From Pocillopora verrucosa (Eukaryota; Cnidaria; Anthozoa; Scleractinia; Pocilloporidae), in the NCBI RefSeq assembly GCF_036669915.1, contig NC_089315.1:29194131-29258130 (forward strand): a stretch of 64,000 nucleotides of DNA, read 5' to 3'. The position numbers were made by a program, and so were the translations under genes. Positions 14,301 through 25,140 of the stretch are shown piece after piece. The notes beneath the pieces were generated by a model. That model saw only the letters and a list, made by a program, of their open reading frames with translations. It was not told the origin of the DNA and did no database searches. Within the stretch, counting starts at the first letter, position 1; every line of letters starts with the position of its first letter.

Positions 14301-15743
14301 GTTTCAAAGCAGAGCTGGGACTGCAACCGGGCGACTCGGTTCGGATTCCTCTCGGCGAGGGCTTTCGTGATGTTCGTGTCAAGTTCGTCGGCCTTCGGGA
14401 TGGTGATTGGATAAAAGCAAAGAGCGGCAAGAAACGTTGGCAGAAACGACTTTGTCGCGTTTTAAGTGATTTGTGTGATAGTGACGGAAATGTAGATATC
14501 AGTATGGTTAGCAAACGTTTCTTCAAACTGACGAAGACGGGCGATCGTTTTATCAAAGTTAAAGTTGACGCAGACGAAAATTTTGTTCGGAGAAACCTCG
14601 GTGGAAGGGAAATACGTTTTAAAGTAGAACTGCGGACCCGTGGGACTCAGACCATGGTTATCAACTATGGAATTATTTTGAAGAATAGAAGGCATCGGCG
14701 TGCTTTCTCCAACAAGCACTTTGGAATACCACATGAAGAGTTGCTCCCAAAGTATCGTCAGCATCATCATGGCCAGTGCACGACAGGTTCGGGTCCAGTG
14801 GCGTGGGCAAAGATACTCGGTTACTTCAATAATATGGCGGCTAGAACTTACAATTCAAGTTATCCGTGAGTAGTTGTAGTGATTTAGCGTAGCAAACAGA
14901 GACAGCATGTTACATAGTCAAGTTGGCTTGCGAATCAGGGGGAAAGGAAACAGGAAAAAACGTGACGTGTTGCGTGACGTGTTGCGTGACGTGTTGCGCA
15001 TGATGTTGTTTGTTCGATTAGCCGGAGTTTTGTTAATTTTAAAAGAGCTAAAACCTTCCTCCCACCCCCAGAAAAAAATTGTTCTTATCATTAAATTAAT
15101 CCCAGGTCCTCATTATTCCAATATGCAGTCTATCCAAAAGTGTTTTTCTTTCTACATACGAAAGTGACACCATGAATTTTCAAAGTGTGGAAATGAATAA
15201 AGGATGTTTAGGTTAATCCTCTCTAATTTTTCTTACATTTACAGACCACTGAACAATATGTTGGATTGGCCCGCTCATTTACCTCTAACAATGGACGCAT
15301 CGGTAGAAAACATGACGCAACGGATATTTTCCGAGCTTGGATCGCATTGTTCACACCATGGTGGAGGAGTAACCTCCCCTGCTCACATGGGGCGAATCAA
15401 GAAAGCCTTTGAGAAAGTCCCGGGACGAGAGCTTAAAGTTATTCATCGAGGATACCATGAAGGCGAGGCAGGCTCGTGGAAAAACTTGATCATCGATCTT
15501 CTGAAAAAAGGATACCCAGTTATTGTGAGTAAAGACAACAGTAAACATGGCCAGCACCACTATGTGGTTGTAACACGGATCCGACAGAGTGCGAGGTATT
15601 ACAGTTTTTGTCACCGTCAGACAGGCGAATGTTCGCCTTGGACTTTAAAGGAGGAATCGCTGATGTTTGTTCACGAGGAAGACGCGCCTGGTAAATGGGA
15701 ACCCGCCGACATTCGATTTATGGCTGCAATCTTTGAGAGATGA
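8352..15743 (+). CDS. type II membrane protein with C39/streptopain-like cysteine peptidase ectodomain
   Basis: Six exons join in frame: 8352-8581, 11115-11404, 12063-12262, 13605-13743, 14187-14865 and 15245-15743 (678 aa). All junctions are GT-AG. A basic stretch (TERRRPPR, about residues 43-50) precedes a hydrophobic helix at 52-72 with no signal peptide, which implies a cytoplasmic N terminus and an outside C terminus. Residues about 100-240 contain YVIISAG and a downstream Cys pair, reminiscent of streptopain-type propeptides. A Thr/Pro-rich link and a charged beta-rich region follow. The peptidase-like part begins at GQCTTGSGPVAWAKI (Cys484, Ser488). It continues through GSHCSHHGGGVTSP and ends with GQHHYVVVTRI, whose His617/618 would be the catalytic His. 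In C39/C10-like relatives, as I recall them, the nucleophile is a Cys directly before GP-x-A-x-A. Here that position is Ser, so activity is uncertain. An AATAAA lies at 16665. The fold assignment is by motif memory, not search. Confidence 0.75.
10250..10293. repeat. 22-bp direct repeat, two copies, in intron 1 of the peptidase gene
   Basis: Two adjacent 22-bp units (10250-10271 and 10272-10293) contain AGCTACTGAATGG and differ at one base. It is a local tandem duplication in an intron, with no sign of function. Confidence 0.85.
12882..13090 (+). mobile_element. tRNA-derived SINE (intron 3 of the peptidase gene)
   Basis: The left end is a tRNA-like head. An A box (TGGCTGAGTGG, 12890-12900) and a B box (GGTTCAAGTCC, 12934-12944) are correctly spaced. 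The anticodon arm has loop CTTGTAA, giving a TGT (Thr-like) anticodon. The acceptor stem does not close cleanly, so it is not a functional tRNA. A non-tRNA body follows (ACTCACTGGATTGTTCTCGG onward), of the kind I associate with repeated SINEs in coral genomes. The 3' end and target-site duplications could not be defined, so the right boundary is approximate. It sits in sense orientation inside an intron of 1342 bp. Confidence 0.75.
13997..14038. repeat. inverted repeat with 15-bp arms rich in CCGAC/GTCGG
   Basis: Arms CGACAATCAACCGAC (13997-14011) and GTCGGTTGGTTGTCG (14024-14038) pair at 14 of 15 positions around a 12-nt loop. The unit also has a periodic CCGAC pattern. It lies in intron 4 of the peptidase gene and may be a fragment of a dispersed repeat. 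No coding role is visible. Confidence 0.7.
14961..14996. repeat. 12-bp tandem repeat, three perfect copies
   Basis: CGTGACGTGTTG is repeated exactly three times, about 95 bp into intron 5 of the peptidase gene. Each copy holds a TGACGTG (CRE-half-like) core. It is small and probably a simple tandem array. Confidence 0.9.
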
Positions 15744-17389
15744 ACCGAACAATCTCAAGTCAGTCTTAATCAGCAGTAGTAATCTGATTGTCGCTCCTCG
15801 GGCTACACACGTAGGATTTGTATGAACGATACGAAAAATGAACGATAAAACACGACGTTTCGACCAAACTTCGGTCATTTTCAAGTGAATAGTAAGAATG
15901 TCATGATGAATATATATTGACTGCCTAATTTATGAAATGTTTCTTATCCAAGAACTGAGACCCGCTCTCGATGTGCAGTCGGACTCAATTCGTGCAAAGG
16001 TTTTTAATTAAGTTTTTAATTTTTATTTGGTTTTTAATTGGCTTATAATTATTTCTTCTCTCTGTCTGTTCGTATTGTCCGTTTACACTTCCAAAAAACT
16101 TTACACTTCTTACACGCATATATATATATATATTCATCGTGTCATAGAATTCACTTTGTAAATATTGTAATGTAACGAAGGCTTCGGGAAAATTGCCTTG
16201 ATACATAGGTAACTTATATTTGGTAAGTTAAATTATTTTTGGTCATATTTTTCAAGTTTTTATTTTTTCGGTGTACGAAATGGTGATCAATGGAAATTTG
16301 TACTGTTGCTATTTGTTGTATCAAATTTATGTCCGCAGTTTATCCGGTGAATTTCAGTTTTTCGTCAAGCAGTGTCTTACTTTGTTTCGACGGCTGTTGA
16401 CTTTTTTATTACTTTATCGTTATTTTTGTAATAATTTTTTTCAGGGTTGACTTCAGAATGTCCATCTTTTGCGAGGCGCTTTTGCTTCCATAGAACAGAC
16501 TTTAAGTATGCAGCTTTTGCGGAATTTTTTATGAGCAGTGTATGAAATATCCTTCTTTACTAAAAAGAACCTTGTATTTGCTTTTCGAAAATCGATAAGT
16601 ACAGACTTAGGTCCTGAATTTAACTGCCCCAGATACCAGACACTTAATTGTAAAACCTATATGAAATAAAATGTCCTGCTTATTGTATATTTCATCCTTG
16701 GAAATTGGTGTTTTTTCGGTATTCATTTTCTAAATCCATACCAATCCATTTTCTTCAAAAGTTTATTAGATATGTTTGGTGTCTGTACCTTAAGTTTGAG
16801 GAGAGAGACCGTAAAGGCGAGGCTTGTCAGAGAATTTTGTCGTGGAGCCGAGCTGCGTGCATTGTGTAAAACATTGAGGTTGTGGTATGGCTCTCAGCCA
16901 GAAAAACGCCCTGAGTAACATTGATATGTGAATAATTTATGTGGAGTTGAACAATCTGCCACTGTTTCACACCATCTAGTTGTTGACCCAACTTTGCCTG
17001 CCAGTTCTCTCTAGTTCAACAATTCAATTTTTTTTGCGACCTCGAGCTCTTTTTTTCCATAAATAAAGCACAATTTAGGTGTTAATGACGAAACATTTGT
17101 TGTCCCTGGCAGAATATTTGAAAACGGACAACTCCCATCAACCTCTATTCCAAGGGAAACATTCACGAAATGCAAAACGTATTTTTCGTTTGCCCGAAAG
17201 ATAAATAAAGCCACCTGCGATGCTATGGGGAACCGCACGAAAACAGACCATTCTTCCTTAATAATTTATGAACGTTTCCAAGTATGACACAGCGCTGCCA
17301 ATGTTCAAAGCTCATTTCAGCATTTTTAGGAGTTTGTTTGCAGTTCGTTCGTTTCTCCGCTTAGGAAGGAAAAAACAAAAGAGGCTAAC
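15744..17389 (+). other. 3' UTR of the peptidase gene and spacer before the amidase-Hint gene
   Basis: The spacer begins with the downstream region of the peptidase gene. A likely poly(A) signal AATAAA is at 16665-16670. A TA microsatellite lies at about 16117-16132, and a Penelope-like fragment at about 15840-15885. No further coding exon is supported. A minus-strand open frame at 17011-17238 resembles no family. Confidence 0.5.
15840..15885 (-). mobile_element. Penelope-like element fragment with degenerate hammerhead-type core
   Basis: Read on the minus strand this gives GACC-loop-GGTC-GAAACGTCGTG. That is the stem II, GAAA and cleavage-side arrangement of hammerhead ribozyme motifs carried in the terminal repeats of Penelope-like retroelements. 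The expected CTGATGA box is degenerate (CTTGAAAATGA), so self-cleavage is unlikely. No reverse transcriptase or GIY-YIG coding sequence flanks it, so it is at most a terminal fragment. The assignment rests on motif memory. Confidence 0.45.
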
Positions 17390-20170
17390 ATGAAGGTGAT
17401 GATGGCGATACTCCTTGTGCTTAATATTCCGGTGGCCTTTACCAGTAAGTATTAGTATCCTTGTATGCTCTATTTGTGGCGGTTTGATCGGCTCCGTTAA
17501 GTGTGGATGTTGGCAGCCGCATAGTTAGTAATACACAGCGGGGTTTATGTAAACATCACTAAGCCCGATTAAGCCTTTCGTGGGGTCTTGTAATCCTGCT
17601 ATTCACCACTGGGATCTCGAGGGTTTAGTTTTTAAAATAAGGACACCACCTACTATTCATGCGAAATAAGTTAGGCTCAGGAAGCCTTATACGATACACC
17701 AACTTAAGTTTTGAAGCTAACTAGAATTTTTGCTCTTCCGTGCTGCATCTTTAGATATCACAATGACGTCTCTACAGTCTTTCGCTCAGGAAACGTTTTT
17801 AACATGCTTTTAACTGTACCTTACTGCATTGCTTTCTTTCATTTTTCCATATGCGCAATTTAGTTACTTTCGTGGTGGTTCCATTTTCATTGAGGGCTAA
17901 CGGTACGGGAGGACTTTCTAGCGATCTCGTAATTCGGTATCCGCACCATGATATAAGGACAAGTTTTTATGTCCATTGTCTCGTGATACCAATACTTTGT
18001 ATGAATATACACTGCCTGGTTCCGTATACCAATCTGCCGTCGTTTACTGAAATTAGTGAGACGTATTAGATGCGAAAAAAGCAGCCGGCCGATGGAAACT
18101 TAATCGAAAAGTCTATATAAACAACTTTAGAAATCTTCGATATGCCACTAAGTCTTTTGAAATGTTCTAAAGGTTTTTTTCGGAAAAGTGCCTGTTTCAT
18201 TTCTTTCAACGAACGCTAATTAAATCCCACATTCCTTTGAAATGAGGAGATTTGCGCGGGAAAATTTTTAAGTTCTTTGACTAGGAACCCCGCTGTGCTC
18301 TCTTTATTTCGAACCGAGGTTATGGCCGCAGCAAAGTGAATTCTATTACACGATGAATATGTAAACATATGTGTGTAAGAAGTGTAAAGTTTTACGGTCT
18401 CAAGACATTAACACTTTCATTGCATCTACAGAAATGCTGCCATCTTTCTCCATCCTTCAAAAAATGTATCTTGGCGATAAAAATTATGGAGGGATTTACA
18501 ACCGCTTGAATGTTGAAGAGTACCTTTTCCCAGAAGACAGTGGTGAGCTCAAATTCTATCCAAACGCCACATGCATATTGCGCATGAGCGCCGTGTTAAA
18601 CGTCACAACAGAAAGGAACGGAAGCAAGAAAGGTCTGAAAGGCTACCATTATTTCTATGAACGAGCACCTCTGTTAGAGTACCTCAAGGAAGAATTTGGT
18701 AAGCCTATTGTATCTAACAATACCGCAGTTTTTCGAGGGCAAGTGGGAATAATGTTCGTTGACATCAAAGATGGAGATGACAGCAAAGATTGTAGCGTTC
18801 TGTTATGGGACGGGAATGGATTTCATCAAGCAAAAGGTGTCCTAAAACACAAAAATTTCATATCTGCTCAGCTGTGGCCTGCTCCTACAGGTAAGTGGAA
18901 GATGCACGTCGGAGTAACATTTGGGTTTAGGGATTTAATCAATTAGAGTGCCTGAGCTGAATGATTTTATCATGTAGACTATCCTTGCTGACCTGACCCT
19001 AGCCGAGGAGACCTCCCCTTTGAAAGCTTGCCTCGGTTGGCCGTACGTGGTCTGGGTACGAGATAATTAGATGGGCATTTACAGTTTGGGAATAGAATAT
19101 CGGGTTCAAGGCTTATAGCTTGTAAAACACCTAAGTAAATTAGCTAATGAATCTTTCCCCTTTGTATCAGATGGCTGTGTAATCGACGTCAACGTTAAGC
19201 AATCAGGCGGGGGAACATGCTTCCCTTCGAAAGCTAAAGTAGAGGTCAGATCTGGGAAGAAGATTCCCATCAGTGAGCTCGCCATTGGAGACACAGTCAA
19301 GACCTTTTCTAGGGGTGGTGAAGTTGTCTTTAGTCATGTGGTTACCTTCTTGGATCAAGCGCCTGACCACAAGGGTAGGTGGTACACTTGAATAAATTAT
19401 TTCTACATCTTTGTATTTGTCTCCTAAACTTTTTACTTATTTTTAAGTTCTCCTAGACAAGGTGTTTGCCGTTATTACATTTACTTGGAAATCACTGGTT
19501 ATCCTTGTAATCTGATTGGCTTCCAAATTCTCATACTAATTTGGTACTAATAAAAGTCCTGGGAGACTTGTATTTGAAAAGACTCTCAAGGACAAAACTT
19601 TTAAGATACAGATACAGCTCAAATTTTCTTCCCTACACAGGTCATTATTACACCATCACTACTGAAGACTACATCAAGCTCACACTCAGTGAGGCTCATC
19701 TTGTGTTCGAGTTCCGACCTCTGAGTGCGAAGTTGGGAGGGAATACCTTTCGCTCAGTGCATGCATCCCAAATCAAGCCTGGTGACTACATCCTCGTTCA
19801 CGTTCCAACGTACCATGCTCCTATTGCAAGGAAGGTTATGTCAGTCTCGACGGCTGAAAGATTTGGTGCCTTTGCACCAGTTACCCAAGAAGGGACCATG
19901 ATCGTGGACGGTGTTTGGGTATCGTGTTACGCTGACATTGTGGATCATGATTTGGCTGATTCTCTCATGTCCCCACTGAAGAGCTTTTACAACATGGCCC
20001 CTCAAACGCTAGGAGCAAGAGGCTTGAACGTTCATGGGTACCTTAAACAAGTCTTGCGTCCCATTGGCTTGCGAATCCTTGGAAAAGAGAAGTTCTATCA
20101 AGGACCTGAAGGCGAAGAGACTGCGGGGAAAGACAACACCATAACATCAGTTTATCACCAGAATATCTGA
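17390..20170 (+). CDS. secreted Tae4-like amidase domain fused to Hedgehog-type Hint domain
   Basis: Four exons join in frame: 17390-17444, 18432-18890, 19171-19374 and 19641-20170 (415 aa), all GT-AG. Exon 1 encodes a classic signal peptide (MKVMMAILLVLNIPVAFT). Exon 2 (residues about 19-171) matches the type VI secretion amidase effector 4 family. It has the nucleophile region NATCILRMSAVLN, then GYHYFYERAPLLEYLKEEFG, a hydrophobic strand, and CSVLLWDGNGFH before LWPAP. Bacterial Tae4 cleaves peptidoglycan cross-peptides using Cys and His; here the usual GH before xxLWDG reads CS. Exons 3-4 are a Hint/Hog domain. They show GGGT then CFPSKAKVEV (predicted splice before the Cys), ISELAIGDTV, TLSEAHLVFEF in place of the TxxH block, SCYADIVDHDLADS, and a C-terminal hydrophobic tail like a sterol-recognition region. 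Hint domains self-cleave and can attach sterol to the upstream part. AATAAA is at 20247. Introns and exon phase show a eukaryotic gene rather than bacterial contamination. Confidence 0.85.
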
Positions 20171-21404
20171 GTGGACTTTCTTTTTCTAAGTAGCTAAGCG
20201 AGATGGATCAAGGGACAGTGTTAGTAACCGTAAAAAAAAGCTTATAAATAAACGTGCAGCACATTGATTAGGAGGCAGCGTGAAAGCGAGAAAAAAGCGG
20301 TGTTGTGGTGTTGCAGTTTACCACTCATATAGACTTACAGTCCAAGTTTAAGATGTCCTTTCTAAAAAACGAGGACAAGTGGTTTTTATTTATTGTTTTA
20401 GTAATATATCTCCCAATAGCTTTTGCAAGATTTTGGTAATTTACGCCAGAAAGTAAGGGTAGAAATTTCATCTGTATTTAAATGGTCTGTTACATGAGAA
20501 AGGTCAATTAATATTTCATGGAAATGTTTGTTACAAATCGTTCATCTCATGCGTCACAGAAGGATTCCCAATGCACTTTCCTGTTACTGTAAATAAATGA
20601 AAATGTAATCCCGTCGCCAGATGGATTTACTCTTTGAACCAAAAGGGGGACGCAGTTTATCACAGTGCTGATAAACTTTATTGGCCATAACAGTGTGTTA
20701 CGAATTGTCATCGTTTGTACTAATGACTGTAAATTAGATAAAAAAAAACTCGCCACTATATTATGAGCCTCTTTTAACGGCGAGGAGCGAAAGGATCGCG
20801 TCATATCTACGAAGTTTTTTTTTCCTTCTTTCTGTTTTTTTTTTTTTAATGAACAAAGTAAAAATAGGTCAATTGTTTTGCATAAAATACTTCACTCAAC
20901 CGAGTAACTCCCACACATACCAAAATAGATCCTTTTTCACGGATGATTTTCCAAAAAGAGATTAAATCACATATTAGCATTCTCCTCCTTGCAAATACAC
21001 TCTGTATAATTTAAAAGGGTTACGGTGATTTAACCTCATCCCAAAGGGCTCAAAGGAACCAGAGAGTCCTTTTCATTCACGTTACAAGCGACTTTTCCGT
21101 TCAGGCTGGAAGAAAATTGATGACACGCACGCTTCATGTTCGTTCGTGCGCGTGTGCTCTGAGAACCTAAAATTATGATTATGATACGAAATTTTCTCTT
21201 TCAGAGCAAAATATAAACAAGGCATATGGCATTTTGTAAGCTTTGCCACCTGATTATTTCATTATTAAAAATTTTCCCTGTGGTATCTAGATTCTACCCA
21301 GCTCTCCCGCAGGCCATACATATTTCACCCAAATAAATTCAATTAGGTCTACTTTACAAGTTTCAGTGTAATTCATCTCACTGTCGAGGGACGAAGAAAT
21401 TCAA
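20171..21404. other. convergent intergenic spacer
   Basis: This lies between the end of the amidase-Hint gene (+) and the end of the first C2 gene (-). It holds the poly(A) signal of the former at 20247-20252 and T-rich runs near 20815-20850. The open frame at 20547-20804 on the minus strand looks random. I see nothing else. Confidence 0.6.
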
Positions 21405-24400
21405 TCATTCAATAAAATACTCTTGGAGAGTGTGCCATTGCTCTATTTCAAGGTGAGGCTTTTCCATGGCTTGTTCCCAGTGTTTGTATTCGCTCTCGAC
21501 ATTCACGCAATACCCAAGATGCACCGTGCCCAAGGGGACGTCACGCACTCTACCACGATGCTTAACCTTGAAGAACAGCGTGATCTGAGGCAGTTTGTCT
21601 GAGTCCACATCGAACACATACATTTCGCTGAAGTTTGGTGTTTTGGTGTTATGAGCAGTTTTTGTCGTCCGAGTGCTAAGCTTCCGTCCACAGAAGGTGA
21701 GATCTAGTTTCACAAATGGATCTGAAAAAAGATACCGACAGTCGACGTTAACTGTACGCTATTACCAAACCTTTTCCAAGAGTTTTTGAACAGTGTTTGG
21801 CGAGCCGAAAGGACATGTCGATCGAACTGCACAACGATATTTCACTGCAATTAAATAAGGTATCTAAAAAATTCAACCATTTTCATTTAATGTACAATTG
21901 ATTGTCTTAATCGAGCATTTTTCTTGATACTTTGTGCTTCAGCATATGGGAAAACTCCGATATATCATCCATGAAAATAATCTAAGAAGTTATTAATCAT
22001 TCGTTATGGTGGAGAGAGTTTGTAAAAAAATTATCTTGTTTTATTATCTTTCTTTCTCTTATTTATTTATATACTTTGTTTTTGTTGTTGTTATCTGGAA
22101 GGGCTACTCACTTAGTCTCCCGTCCTTTGTAATCTGTTGTAAGCCCCTGGCACAGTTTACCTTCACCATTAGTTTTTGATCCGTCGGGTTGTGACACAAA
22201 GAAATCGATAGCTCGCCAAGCCCAGAGGATAAATCTTCAACTTCTTCCTGAAAACAAACAAAGTCAGAAAAAGATAAGGAAGGTTATAACAAAGGTCAAT
22301 GATGGACGACCCTCTCGAGTTTCTCCATGGTTTACTTAGTTGCATTAATTAAAAGTTAGAGTTCCGAAAACTTTTGCCTAGGGGCCATTTTCTTGTCAAA
22401 GGGGGGGGGGGGGGTCGATACAAATGCTTAGTCGTTGCTTTCCATGCCTACACGGCCAACGTAGAAAAGGTGATGTAGAGAGGGGAGAGAGGATGGAGAG
22501 GGCAAAATTGCTTTAAGGGCGAAGCTCATTCTCTTCTTTCGCTTCCCCTTCTACTATGGCCACGCATGCACAGACTATAGCTGTATAGCTGTCCGTTTTC
22601 GATAACTAAGATGTGATTGCAATGGTGAAATCTGTTTCTGCCTGACATCATTAACTCAAAACATTGGAGTGCGTCTCTGCCTGAAATATTGACGGATGAG
22701 ATTAACTAAAAACCAGCCGAGACATTTATCAATCCGATGTAAAAAGTGAGCTTGTTAGACTCAACGGAAGCGAATACTTGACTGTCAAAAGCGGCTACCT
22801 AAGTGGCTTGGACTCGATGGTTTTTGCTTCTCCCAGTTATGTTCCCGAAATAAAAGCGAGCCCAAAAAAGCGCTCAATTGTAGGTCATGAGGTTTCCGGA
22901 AAGGAAAATGTTCTTCAGACCGCAACCAGAAGACAAAACTTTTTTCTCCACCTTTATGGTCCTCCCAATTTAGTTTAAGACGACCCTTTCACAGTCGCTC
23001 GTAACCATCAGCGTCAAGCGCGTAAGAATTAATTTTATCCTTTTTCAGTTGCTGTCCTCGTATCAAAAATTTTCTGCTAAGTTCTCTTTTTTTTGTCGCT
23101 GCTGTGAATAAAACAGCTGCTGCATTCGTACAAGGACTTAACAAGAGTGGAGGGGGGGAGTTTAAAATGTGTATTTTATATAATCCCTAATATCTTCCTA
23201 AATTTCATTCAGACGCTGGTGAACAACCCCCCCATTGTAAAATATTGTGTTGATGAAATTTCTATTTTTTTAATGCATTGCGTCAGCATCCCTACCGTCG
23301 ACAAACTTTGCAATTAGCACAAGCCTCTCAACGTGCTCCAGACCTATATCGCTTAAATCAACTCCTAACAACCCAAATTTAGCGACCAGTTTGCGTCAGC
23401 ACAACGGCGATATCGATCATGAACCGTGTGGAAAAGTTTTAACATAGGAGTATGAATCACTACCTGAGAACTGAGAGGGAAAGAAATGAAAAATAAGGAA
23501 GTGTGGAATTATTTAATTTTGTCACATGGGAAAAAGTCTAAGATGTTTCTAAGCTATATGAAGAAGGAAAATTTATCATCTACGTCGCGGCGTCAAGTTT
23601 GTCGCCTTTCTGACGTAATGTCATCGTCTCCCTCGATTGTTTGGGTTCCGGCTCTTTTCATCCGGAGCATAGTTAATGTATATTTTTCCAATTCATTAGA
23701 AAAAACCAAAATCCGAGATTTTTACAAAAACCAAAATAAGCTGTTTTTTTTTTTTTAAATTACACAGCAAAATTGAGGAGCAAAACAAAAGAGCATCGCG
23801 TCAAACTGTGACATTGACGGAATCTTTTGAAAAATTTCAATAGATTGGAATGAGGAACTTTCTGGTATTTTACATGATATAAGCATCCGTTCATTTAAAT
23901 AAACTTAATTTTTACCGTCTGTTTCTGATATCTTGATCAACAATGAATGTTTCTTGGGTCTTCTGTAGATTTTGTCGAACTCGTCAAAAATTTTGAGTTT
24001 TGTGAATTTTTTTTAAATCTGTGATATAAAAAACTGACATTAAATAGTCACGCAATATAAGTCAATATTGTGTAATTAGCTGCGCTCAAGAAGTTTCAAA
24101 ACACATACCTCGATGGGGCATTCTGTTTCATCTATTTCAACTGGAATCAGGGGAAGAGTTTTCGTTGTTAACTTGTTCGGCGGAAGATCTTTTAAAATGT
24201 ACTCCACTTCTCCGATAATTGTGTTCGTTTGAGTATTCAACAGCTGAAAGCGTAACATACCCTCTGAAAGTTTTCCTTGAGTTATTCCGTACGCCTCCAA
24301 TTTTTCATTAAACTGCGGATCGTTCGTTTTCTTAACTACACGAGTTTTCTGTTCCCAAATTTGTTTGCCATTTAAAACTATCGATGCAGCGACATGTATA

Positions 24401-25140
24401 TCAGGTGGATGTACGCTTCCCAGAATCACTATCTTAATCCCACGGGTTGCGTAAATTTGCAGCAAACGAAAAGACTGATCGTAATATAGGGAAAACTCAA
24501 GTTTTCCCAAGTTTATCTCTGGGTTTTTCTTGTGAACCGCAACTTTCCTTTGCTGCGGAATAGAGAGATTTTCTTTCGAGGATTGCTTTTGTGGGTGCGA
24601 AATTTTTCGCGGTGTCCTCGGGGTTCTTGGCAATTTGGGTGTTATGGACGGAGGCGAGATTGTTCCAGTGTTGATTGCATCTAGCTGTATGCCTCCTCCA
24701 TCTTCCGCTTTGCGCCGCACGTTGACACTGTGAACTGTCGCTGACAGATGAGCATGGCCATGCCGATACTCCTCTTTAGAAATACTACAAGTTCGTTGAA
24801 GTTCTCCGATCGCCGGTTGTTGTTGTGGAACAGAGACGGCCTGGGGAATATAAAATGGTGGAATGTCCTGGTTGATTATTGTCCGCGAGCGAAGTGTAGG
24901 ATCAGATGTCAGCTGGGTGTATTTATAATTATTTGTTGAAGAGCGTTGATGAAAATACTGTATCAGCAAATAAACAACGACCACAACCAATCCGGCGACT
25001 AAACCCAAACCAACAGCCAAAACAACTACAATAAAGAAGGAAAACAGAAAGGTTAAAGCACTATTAAAAGCAGTCGAATATATTGTCACTGATACTAGAA
25101 ACAAAACGTTAGATTGAAGTAGTTTACCTTGATTAACCAT
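21405..25140 (-). CDS. synaptotagmin-like protein, one membrane segment, C2A and C2B
   Basis: Minus-strand exons in reading order are 25140-25128, 25025-24109, 22247-22112 and 21721-21405 (460 aa, phases consistent). The first intron (102 nt) has good splice sites but is also an open in-frame stretch. If retained it adds 34 hydrophobic residues. The spliced N terminus is MVNQ followed by a Val/Leu-rich helix (about residues 5-27). A Pro/Ser/Arg linker follows (TPKLPRTPRTPRKISH). C2A runs about 177-305 (LGKLEFSLYYD, RVVKKTNDPQFNEKLE, IIGEVEY). C2B runs about 311-460 (LGELSISLCHNP, NPFVKLDLTFCG, KTPNFSE, HWEQAMEKP, EQWHTL). The end carries the synaptotagmin W-x-x-x-M-E-x-P and WHxL marks. The Ca2+-site aspartates of both C2 loops are mostly absent, so phospholipid or protein binding is probably Ca2+-independent. 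Exact family membership is unknown. Confidence 0.8.
22401..22414. repeat. poly-G tract (14 G)
   Basis: An uninterrupted run of 14 G lies in the large intron of the first C2 gene. It is a simple-sequence feature prone to length error in sequencing. Confidence 0.95.

Noticed and set aside
17390-20170. Bacterial contamination as the source of the amidase domain
   Set aside because: The domain is bounded by GT-AG introns, has a signal peptide exon and is continued in phase by an animal-type Hint domain.
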